The position numbers and the translations under genes were made by a program. Below the pieces are notes generated by a model. That model was not told where the DNA came from. It was given only the letters and a program-made list of their open reading frames with translations, and searched no databases. A stretch of DNA of 64,000 nucleotides from Pseudomonas siliginis (lineage in GTDB: Bacteria; Pseudomonadota; Gammaproteobacteria; Pseudomonadales; Pseudomonadaceae). Location: the NCBI RefSeq assembly GCF_019145195.1, contig NZ_JAHSTW010000008.1, forward strand, positions 186,001 to 250,000, written 5' to 3'. Positions 58,557-64,000 of this stretch are shown here, piece after piece. Each line of letters opens with the position of its first letter. The first letter of the stretch is position 1.

Positions 58557-59273
58557 TTAGCTGGCTTTGCGGTCCGCCATGACTTTCGGGTAAAAGCGTT
58601 TTATCGCCAGGTCGGCGTTGTCGATCAAGGTCATGCACGCCCACACGCCACGGGTCGAATCGCGCGCGGCGATGGCATCGGCCATGTCTTTATGGATCGG
58701 CAAGGTGCGGCGCAGTTCATCGGGGTCGGCGGCGGAGACTTCGAACGACACCGCCAGCAACGCGCCGAGGGCCGGGACCATTTGTTCGATGAACTGATTA
58801 TGGCTGGCGGCCAGGATGCATTCGTGGAAGGCCTGGTCGGCACGGTTGTAGTCGATGCCGCTGTCGACGGCCCGTTCCAGTGCATTGAAAGCCAGTTGCA
58901 CCGCTTCGATCTGCTCCGGCGTCGCCCGCTCACAGGCCCAGCGCACCGCCATAGGCTCGATGGTGCGACGCAAATCCAGCAGATCATCGACGAAGTTTTC
59001 CGGCAACCCATTGCGCGATAGCCAACCGACCACCTGCGGATCGAACAGATTCCAGCGCCGGACCGGCAATACCCGCGTGCCGACTTTCGGCCCGACTTCG
59101 AGCATACCTTTGGCGACGAGGGTTTTGATGGCTTCGCGAATCACCGTGCGGCTGACACCAAGCTGTTCGCCCAGATCCGCCTCGACCTTGATGGTCTGCC
59201 CCGGCTTGACCTGACCGGCAGCAATCCAACTGCCCAGCCAGTCAACGGTCGACGCATGAAAGCTGCTGGACAT
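58557..59273 (-). CDS. GntR family (FadR subfamily) regulator, DgoR-like
   Basis: The 238-residue protein starts at ATG 59273 after GAGG. The winged helix is at about 10-75 (DLGEQLGVSRTVIREAIKTL), then WNLFDPQVVGWL and an all-helical FCD domain with metal-binding His/Asp residues. The WN-x-x-D-x-x-V-x-x-W linker is shared with E. coli DgoR, the galactonate-responsive repressor. Its own promoter and the araF promoter carry the same operator-like 13-mer, so it probably represses itself and the sugar importer. Confidence 0.9.
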   Translation of the reverse strand: MSSSFHASTVDWLGSWIAAGQVKPGQTIKVEADLGEQLGVSRTVIREAIKTLVAKGMLEVGPKVGTRVLPVRRWNLFDPQVVGWLSRNGLPENFVDDLLDLRRTIEPMAVRWACERATPEQIEAVQLAFNALERAVDSGIDYNRADQAFHECILAASHNQFIEQMVPALGALLAVSFEVSAADPDELRRTLPIHKDMADAIAARDSTRGVWACMTLIDNADLAIKRFYPKVMADRKAS

Positions 59274-59304
59274 GTACACCTCAAGGCGAATCGCGATGGG
59301 TGCC

Positions 59305-59341
59305 TACGCTAATCATCATACGAATAACAGTCAATCGGATT
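59305..59341 (-). promoter_or_regulatory. gntR promoter with its own operator
   Basis: On the minus strand TTGACT, 17 bases, TAGCGT, with TCGTATGATGATT (plus-strand 59311-59323 as AATCATCATACGA) in and just beyond the spacer. The 13-mer is identical to that at 56406-56418. The placement suits autorepression. Confidence 0.68.
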
Positions 59342-59363
59342 TTTTTCAGCTTGCACAAACCAT

Positions 59364-59453
59364 TGTGGGAGCGAGCCTGCTCGCGAAAGCGTCGTGTCAG
59401 TCAACATTGCTGGCGACTGATACAGCGCATTCGCGAGCAGGCTCGCTCCCACA
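59364..59453. repeat. REP pair, long-spacer type
   Basis: An inverted pair separated by about 39 bases containing GTGTCAGTCA and GACTGATACAG, between gntR and the DUF1285 gene. Confidence 0.92.
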
Positions 59454-59466
59454 TTTTGATGTTGTG

Positions 59467-60027
59467 TCAGGGTTCCAAGCCGATGCGAAAGAATTCGCCG
59501 CAGCTCCACACGCCCAACCAGCGCTGGCCATCGATCTCGCGGCTCACCGCCAGTTCCACCAACTGGTAAAACACATTGCGGTGAATCAGCGCTTCAAGGT
59601 TGCTGCGCACATGCACATAAGGCGCAGGCTCCTGGGTTTCAGGATCGATCTCGACGCGGATCGGATGTTCAGCCCCCGCCTCGATGGTTTCCTCGACGTT
59701 GCTGGTAAAGCGCAAAACCTGCGCCTCGCCCTCGCCTTGCACTTCCACGGCAACCGCTACGAACGGCGCGTCATCGACCTTGATCCCGACCTTCTCGACC
59801 GGGGTGATCAGGAAGTAATCATCGCCGTCGCGGCGGATGATGGTGGAGAACAGTTTGACCATCGGCTTGCGCCCGATCGGCGTGCCCAGGTAGTACCAGG
59901 TGCCGTCGCGGGCGATGCGCATGTCGATGTCGCCGCAGAAATCCGGGTTCCACAAATGCACCGGTGGCAGGCCTTTGGTCTTGGGGATCTGCCCCAGCAG
60001 GTCATTGGCTGTTTGCGGGTCACTCAT
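59467..60027 (-). CDS. DUF1285 domain-containing protein
   Basis: The 186-residue protein has the DUF1285 pattern: LPPVHLWNPDFCGDIDMRIARDG near the start, GTPIGRKPMVKLFSTIIRRD, YFLITPVEKVGI and EFFRIG at the end. A structure of this family is known, but its function is not. It has no signal peptide. It lies 14 bases upstream of nothing essential on its strand but 15 bases after the lipoprotein gene at 60042, so both may be co-transcribed. Confidence 0.88.
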   Translation of the reverse strand: MSDPQTANDLLGQIPKTKGLPPVHLWNPDFCGDIDMRIARDGTWYYLGTPIGRKPMVKLFSTIIRRDGDDYFLITPVEKVGIKVDDAPFVAVAVEVQGEGEAQVLRFTSNVEETIEAGAEHPIRVEIDPETQEPAPYVHVRSNLEALIHRNVFYQLVELAVSREIDGQRWLGVWSCGEFFRIGLEP

Positions 60028-60041
60028 GGCGTACTCCTTGA

Positions 60042-60647
60042 TTACTGGTCGCCGATCCCCAGCAGGCTGCGTGCGTATTGCGCCAGTGGGGGACCGATGA
60101 GGTCTTCGGGTTTGGAGTCATGGAACGTCAGTAAACCGCCACGACTCTTGATCCGTGCAGTATCAATCAAATACTGGGTGCTGGTCTCGATCAACATGAT
60201 CTGAATCACGCCGCCATCGATACCGAGGCGATCCACGGCTTCTTGATCCAGCCACTCGTCAGAGTTGCCGATGCGGTCGTCAGCCTTGGCGAAACGCGTG
60301 TAAAGCAGATAATGCGCGCCGGCATCACGGGCTTCGCCCATGGCCTGGTCGAGGCCTTCCGGCGCACGGGCGCGGCGGACCATCGGGAAATATTCGACAA
60401 AGCCCTTGAAGGCTTCTTCGGCGACCACGTTCGGCCGTGGATAGGAACCACCCGGCGGTGCGAACGCGCCCTGGGCGATGAAGATGAACGAGTCCGGCTG
60501 AATGCGGATATTGTTCACCCGGCGGCTGTCGCTATGGTCCAGAAGCCCCGCATCGCTCATGTGATAGCGAGTGCCTTCGGCCATATCGCTGACATTCATG
60601 CAGCCGCCAAGCGCCAAAACGGCCAGCAGCAAAACCAGGCTACGCAT
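60042..60647 (-). CDS. DUF4823 domain-containing lipoprotein
   Basis: The 201-residue protein starts at ATG 60647 with GGAGG upstream. The lipobox LALGGC puts the acylated Cys at 16. The mature part matches DUF4823: the opening with RRVNNIRIQPDSFIFIAQGAF, PNVVAEEAFKGFVEYFPMV, and ARDAGAHYLLYTRFAKADDRIG. The function is unknown; it is an envelope lipoprotein. The longer open frame upstream passes through a REP pair and is not used. Confidence 0.85.
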   Translation of the reverse strand: MRSLVLLLAVLALGGCMNVSDMAEGTRYHMSDAGLLDHSDSRRVNNIRIQPDSFIFIAQGAFAPPGGSYPRPNVVAEEAFKGFVEYFPMVRRARAPEGLDQAMGEARDAGAHYLLYTRFAKADDRIGNSDEWLDQEAVDRLGIDGGVIQIMLIETSTQYLIDTARIKSRGGLLTFHDSKPEDLIGPPLAQYARSLLGIGDQ

Positions 60648-60738
60648 CCTATTCCTCCAGAAGCCGGTGTCGGAAAACCGGCGAATGGCCGTTGGATGCA
60701 GCTTTTGCGCCAGCTCGGCAAATTCAGTGATAGAGGCA

Positions 60739-60804
60739 TTCGCGAGCAGGCTCGCTCCCACAATTGAAATGCATTCCAAATGTGGGAGCGAGCCTGCTCG
60801 CGAA
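60739..60804. repeat. REP pair, short-spacer type
   Basis: Two inverted TTCGCGAGCAGGCTCGCTCCCACA units around an AAATGCATTCCAAA spacer, between moaA and the DUF4823 gene. Confidence 0.92.
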
Positions 60805-60813
60805 GGCGATTAA

Positions 60814-61782
60814 TCAGCCGCCAATGATCTTCATGACGGTCGCACCACCGGAGAACGCCACCTCCTGCTTGTCACCCAACGCCTTGACCAGCAAACGTTG
60901 CAGCGCCGGCAACGCCTGATGACGCGGCTTGTCGAGCAGATCGCCGACATAGTGGCGGTTGCTCGACGACAGGCAGCCATGCAGCCAACCGGTCGACGAC
61001 AGGCGCAAGCGCGAACACGTGCGGCAGAACGGCACGCTTTCGTTGGCGATCACTCCGAAATTGCCGCGACCGGGAATCGCATAGCGAACGGCCGTGGCGT
61101 CCACCGGTGCGTCGGTCTGGGCGTATTCATAACGTTCGCCGATCAGGCCGAGCAACTGCTCAAGGCTGACGAACTGCTGCAGGAAGGCGTTCGAGTCTTT
61201 GGCCAGATGGCCCATGCGCATCAGCTCGATGAAGCGCAGTTCGAAGCCGCGCTCCAGACAGTAATCAAGCAGCGGCATGACCTGATCGAGGTTCTGCCCG
61301 CGCAACGGCACCATGTTGACCTTGATCTTCATCCCGGCGGCGGCAGCCTGATCCATGCCATCGAGCACGCTGGCCAGGTCGCCGCCACGGGCGATGCTGC
61401 GAAAAGCCGCGGCATCGAGCGTGTCGAGGGAAACGTTGATTCGACGCAGGCCGGCATCGACCAGCAGCGGCAGTTTTTTCGCGAGGAGTTGACCGTTGGT
61501 GGTCAGGCTGATGTCGTCGAGGCCCATCTGGCCGACGGCAGTCATGAACGATTCGAGTTTGGGGCTGACCAGTGGCTCGCCGCCAGTGATGCGCAGGCGC
61601 TCGATGCCGGCCGCTTCGATCAGGTATTCGACGCCGCGCGCCATGGCTTCGGCCGACAGCTCATCCTGCGCAGCGACCAACCGCTTGCCGTTGGGCACGC
61701 AGTAGGTACAGGCGTAATTGCAGGCAGAGGTCAGGCTGATGCGCAGATTGCGAAAACGCCTGCCTTGACGGTCAACGATCAT
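60814..61782 (-). CDS. moaA: GTP 3',8-cyclase MoaA (molybdenum cofactor synthesis)
   Basis: The 322-residue radical SAM enzyme starts at ATG 61782 (MIVDRQGRRF) after CGGAG. The N-terminal cluster ligands are Cys21, Cys25 and Cys28 (CNYACTYC), and the C-terminal cluster ligands are Cys253, Cys256 and Cys270 (FCRTCSRLRLSSTGWLHGC). The final Gly-Gly (IIGG) needed for activity is present. It converts GTP to the cyclic precursor of molybdopterin with MoaC. No other moa gene is adjacent. Confidence 0.95.
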   Translation of the reverse strand: MIVDRQGRRFRNLRISLTSACNYACTYCVPNGKRLVAAQDELSAEAMARGVEYLIEAAGIERLRITGGEPLVSPKLESFMTAVGQMGLDDISLTTNGQLLAKKLPLLVDAGLRRINVSLDTLDAAAFRSIARGGDLASVLDGMDQAAAAGMKIKVNMVPLRGQNLDQVMPLLDYCLERGFELRFIELMRMGHLAKDSNAFLQQFVSLEQLLGLIGERYEYAQTDAPVDATAVRYAIPGRGNFGVIANESVPFCRTCSRLRLSSTGWLHGCLSSSNRHYVGDLLDKPRHQALPALQRLLVKALGDKQEVAFSGGATVMKIIGG

Positions 61783-61919
61783 GAAACACTCCGGCGAAAG
61801 AAATCGAGCGAGCAAAACTTGACTGAGAAATCAGGTTTTAGCAAGCCCTATGCCTGAGTATATTCCTGTGCTATTGCGCCATGTTGTGAAAACACGGCGC
61901 AATCAGCCCGCTGAATGAC

Positions 61920-62558
61920 TTATGTGCTCGGCGTTTCCGGGTCGCGCTTGCGCTTGTTGCCCATGCGCACGCCGATGTCCATCAGGAACTGGAAGAAGCC
62001 TTCCTGATCTTCCAGCACGTTGCTCCAGAACGGCGAGTGATACAGCGCCACCGCGCCGTGCACCAACGCCCAGGATGCGCAGTAGTGGAAGTACGGCGGC
62101 ACGTCTTCGAGCTTGCCTTCGCTGATGCGACCCTTGATCAGCAGGGTCAGGCGTTCGAAATTCGAGGCACGGATCTTGTGCAGCTCCTCGACCATCTCCG
62201 GCACCTGATTGCCCTTGACCACTTTCTCTTCGAGACGGTCGAACAGGCGATAGCGCTGCGGGTCGCGCATGCGGAATTCGAAGTAGGCGCGCGACAGCGC
62301 TTCCTTGTCCTTGTCGACATCCGCCGAATGCAGCAGCTCGTTCAGATCGCGCTCGTAGTCGAGCATCAGGCGCAAGTAGATCTCCGCCTTGGATTTGAAG
62401 TGCTTGTAGATCGTGCCTTTGCCGATACCCACGGCATCAGCAATCATCTCGACGGTGACACTGTCTTCACCCTGGTCGAGGAACAGCTTGAGCGCGGTAT
62501 CGAGAATTTCCTGCTCGCGGCGACGAAATTCACGGACCTTACGAGGTTCTTTATGCAT
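61920..62558 (-). CDS. TetR family transcriptional regulator
   Basis: The 212-residue protein has a TetR helix-turn-helix at about 15-62 (ILDTALKLFLDQGEDSVTVE, then MIADAVGIGKGTIYKHFKSK) and a helical ligand domain of unknown specificity. The gene order tetR, small RNA gap, tatD, pilZ matches, as I recall, the PA2957-PA2960 region of P. aeruginosa, so it is the probable PA2957 orthologue. It is preceded by a clear gap with its own promoter. Confidence 0.9.
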   Translation of the reverse strand: MHKEPRKVREFRRREQEILDTALKLFLDQGEDSVTVEMIADAVGIGKGTIYKHFKSKAEIYLRLMLDYERDLNELLHSADVDKDKEALSRAYFEFRMRDPQRYRLFDRLEEKVVKGNQVPEMVEELHKIRASNFERLTLLIKGRISEGKLEDVPPYFHYCASWALVHGAVALYHSPFWSNVLEDQEGFFQFLMDIGVRMGNKRKRDPETPST

Positions 62559-62771
62559 AAGAAAAAGGTCTGAAGGGTCAAAATTCGAAGCCGCGTATTA
62601 TGCCTAACTTGCGCAAAAAAGCACGGTTCATCGACCAAATCTGTGTTTCTTGTTCATTTCGAGAACGATTCGGGGGCAATGAGAACTCAACTGAAGCAAA
62701 CGTATTCCAAATTTGTTTAAAAACCCCGACCGGCTCACTGGACTGCACGCCAGACTGATCAATACTTGAAC

Positions 62772-62889
62772 TGTCGGGCGACATCTCCCCCAAGTGTCGT
62801 GCCGGTAAAGGTACCAACGGACCGCGTGCCTTTGTTTTACTCCTAATGGTCTTAACCCGGATTCACCCCCCAGAACCCGGGTTTTTTTT
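62772..62889 (+). ncRNA. rgsA: Candidate RgsA small RNA
   Basis: Between the tetR and tatD genes, both on the minus strand, the plus strand carries a stand-alone intrinsic terminator (62854-62889) with no plus-strand gene before it. About 115 bases upstream is CAATACTT (62760-62767), similar to an RpoS-type -10. In P. aeruginosa the RpoS- and Gac-dependent sRNA RgsA (about 120 nt) lies in this same place, next to the tatD homologue. Length, orientation and context agree; I could not compare the sequence. Confidence 0.65.
62854..62889 (+). terminator. Plus-strand intrinsic terminator (end of the RgsA candidate)
   Basis: AACCCGG and CCGGGTT pair across about 16 bases and are followed by eight T. 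The T-run is on the plus strand, so it does not serve the minus-strand tatD gene. Confidence 0.8.
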
Positions 62890-62909
62890 GCCTGCGATTT
62901 GGCCAGCCG

Positions 62910-63701
62910 TCACAGGGCAGATTTAACACTCGCCAGCGGGAACAGACGCTTGAAGTTCTCTGTGGTCTGCTCGGCAAAGCGCTCGTAGTTCTCACCACGC
63001 AGCATCGCCAGAAACTCCGCGACTTCGCGCACGTACTGCGGCAGGTTCGGCTTGCCGCGATACGGGATCGGCGCCAGGTACGGCGAGTCGGTTTCCACCA
63101 GCAGGCGATCGGCCGGCACTTTGCTCGCCACATCACGCAAGGCGTCGGCATTGCGGAACGTGACGATGCCCGAGAGGGAAATGTAATAGCCCATGTCCAG
63201 CGCCGCTTTGGCCATGTCCCAGTCTTCGGTGAAGCAATGCAACACGCCAGCCTGGGGCAGCGCCGCTTCGCGCAGCAGTTCGAGGGTGTCGGCACGGGCG
63301 CCACGGGTGTGGATGATCACCGGTTTGCCGGTGTGCTGCGCCGCTTGCAGGTGCAGGCGAAACGACTCCTGCTGCAACTCGGCAGCTTCCGGCTCGTAGT
63401 GATAGTCGAGACCGGTTTCGCCGATCGCCACCACTTTCGGGTGATCGAGTTCGTGCAGCAGCCAATCCAGCGCCGGTGCCGCGCCCGGCTGCACATCAAG
63501 CGGATGCACACCGACCGAGCAATCGACATCGGCATACCGCTCGGCAAGGGCTTTGACGTCGGCGGCGTTGTCGGCACTGACGCCGATGCACAGAAAATGT
63601 CCGACCCCACGCTCGCGGGCCGCAGCGAGTGCGGCATCCAGCGAGCCGTCATGGGCGGCGAGGTCGAGACGATCAAGGTGACAATGGGAATCTACGAGCA
63701 T
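62910..63701 (-). CDS. TatD family metal-dependent hydrolase
   Basis: The 263-residue protein starts MLVDSHCHLDRLDL, where His6 and His8 bind the first metal. Further ligands are in IGETGLDYHY (Glu), VIIHTRGA (His), HCFTED (His) and LLVETDSPYLAP (Asp). The TIM-barrel TatD enzymes act as 3'-5' exonucleases or related hydrolases in DNA repair. It follows pilZ by 15 bases and is in the holB-pilZ-tatD order usual for Pseudomonas. Confidence 0.93.
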   Translation of the reverse strand: MLVDSHCHLDRLDLAAHDGSLDAALAAARERGVGHFLCIGVSADNAADVKALAERYADVDCSVGVHPLDVQPGAAPALDWLLHELDHPKVVAIGETGLDYHYEPEAAELQQESFRLHLQAAQHTGKPVIIHTRGARADTLELLREAALPQAGVLHCFTEDWDMAKAALDMGYYISLSGIVTFRNADALRDVASKVPADRLLVETDSPYLAPIPYRGKPNLPQYVREVAEFLAMLRGENYERFAEQTTENFKRLFPLASVKSAL

Positions 63702-63716
63702 AAAAAGGACTGCAAC

Positions 63717-64000
63717 TTACATCGTATGAGTGGGACGGTCGGATTTCAGCGCTCCGGCCAGATGAGTTTCGATGCGACTGCGCGCGGTGTCGTCGCCGTC
63801 GTTGAATTGCACGCCGACACCGGCGGCGCGATTGCCTTGTGCGCCTTTGGGAGTGATCCAGGCGACTTTGCCGGCGACGGGAATTTTTTCCGCTTCATCC
63901 ATCAGGTGCAACAGCATGAACACCTCGTCGCCCAACCGGTAGCTTTTGTTGGTCGGGATGAACAGACCACCGTTCTTGATGAACGGCATGTAGGCGGCGT
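63717..64000 (-). CDS. pilZ: Type IV pilus assembly protein PilZ (C-terminal part, cut by window edge)
   Basis: The frame is open to the right edge, with A-A-Y before the internal Met of MPFIKNGGLFIPTNKSYRLG, so the gene starts beyond position 64000. The sequence closely follows P. aeruginosa PilZ as I remember it (118 residues), including GKVAWITPKGAQGNRAAGVG and the end SDRPTHTM. PilZ is needed for type IV pilus assembly and, unlike most PilZ-domain proteins, does not bind c-di-GMP. About 94 residues are visible. Confidence 0.93.
   Translation of the reverse strand, partial: AAYMPFIKNGGLFIPTNKSYRLGDEVFMLLHLMDEAEKIPVAGKVAWITPKGAQGNRAAGVGVQFNDGDDTARSRIETHLAGALKSDRPTHTM

Noticed and set aside
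58423..58644. N-terminal extension of the SMP-30 lactonase
   Set aside because: It crosses a REP pair; ATG 58422 has AAGGA at the right distance and the family motif begins there.
4931..60804. Repeated palindromes as a CRISPR array
   Set aside because: Copies are kilobases apart, come in inverted pairs and lie only between genes; there are no regular spacers and no cas genes.

Overview
The window looks like chromosome from a fluorescent pseudomonad (Pseudomonas fluorescens group). It has high GC, dense intergenic REP palindromes of the GTGGGAGCGAGCCTGCTCGCGAA type, and Pseudomonas-typical blocks: etfBA/etfQO, tatD-pilZ, the N-acetylglutaminylglutamine amide (NAGGN) trio, pap, mnmC and a csrA-family gene. 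I see no rRNA, tRNA, CRISPR array, prophage or insertion sequence.

Layout. 0-11.6 kb is mostly core housekeeping: an ABC exporter cut by the left edge, a DsbA-like protein, trhO, a BolA protein, a DUF2059 protein, fumC, an EamA exporter, a thiolase, pap and mnmC. 11.6-16.4 kb is one 1608-residue gene with a dermonecrotic-toxin-like N-terminal region, leucine-rich repeats and a C-terminal NEL-type E3 ubiquitin ligase domain with its Cys-x-Asp motif. 16.8-21.7 kb is the NAGGN osmoprotectant trio. 21.8-31.9 kb holds small conserved genes (UPF0270, a divergent CsrA, YnfA, an SDR, DUF3309), an LTA-synthase-like sulfatase, a START protein, a MocR regulator and a lipoprotein/OmpA operon. 31.9-35.8 kb is etfBA with divergent etfQO.

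35.9-59.3 kb is accessory. It contains an AraC regulator with a divergent alcohol dehydrogenase, a galactonate operon (dgoK-dgoA-dgoD-MFS-iclR), a lower-GC cassette resembling a type VI secretion cargo (unknown gene, PAAR, lipase, lipoprotein), a GNAT gene, three small genes, a cluster resembling E. coli yegTUVW but with an NCS1 permease, and a sugar operon (araFGH-type ABC transporter, SDR dehydrogenase, SMP-30 lactonase, FadR-type GntR regulator). The SDR, lactonase, DgoD, DgoK and DgoA would together make a full De Ley-Doudoroff route from D-galactose to pyruvate and glyceraldehyde-3-phosphate. The dgoK and SDR promoters are near-copies of each other. 59.4-64 kb returns to core genes (DUF1285, DUF4823, moaA, tetR, tatD, pilZ), with a likely RgsA small RNA between tetR and tatD.

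The observations most worth following are the LRR-NEL toxin, the PAAR-lipase-lipoprotein cassette, the duplicated dgo/SDR promoter with a leader ORF that runs through a terminator hairpin, the paired GntR operators, and the yeg-like nucleoside/ribosyl cluster. All calls come from reading the sequence; no database search was run.
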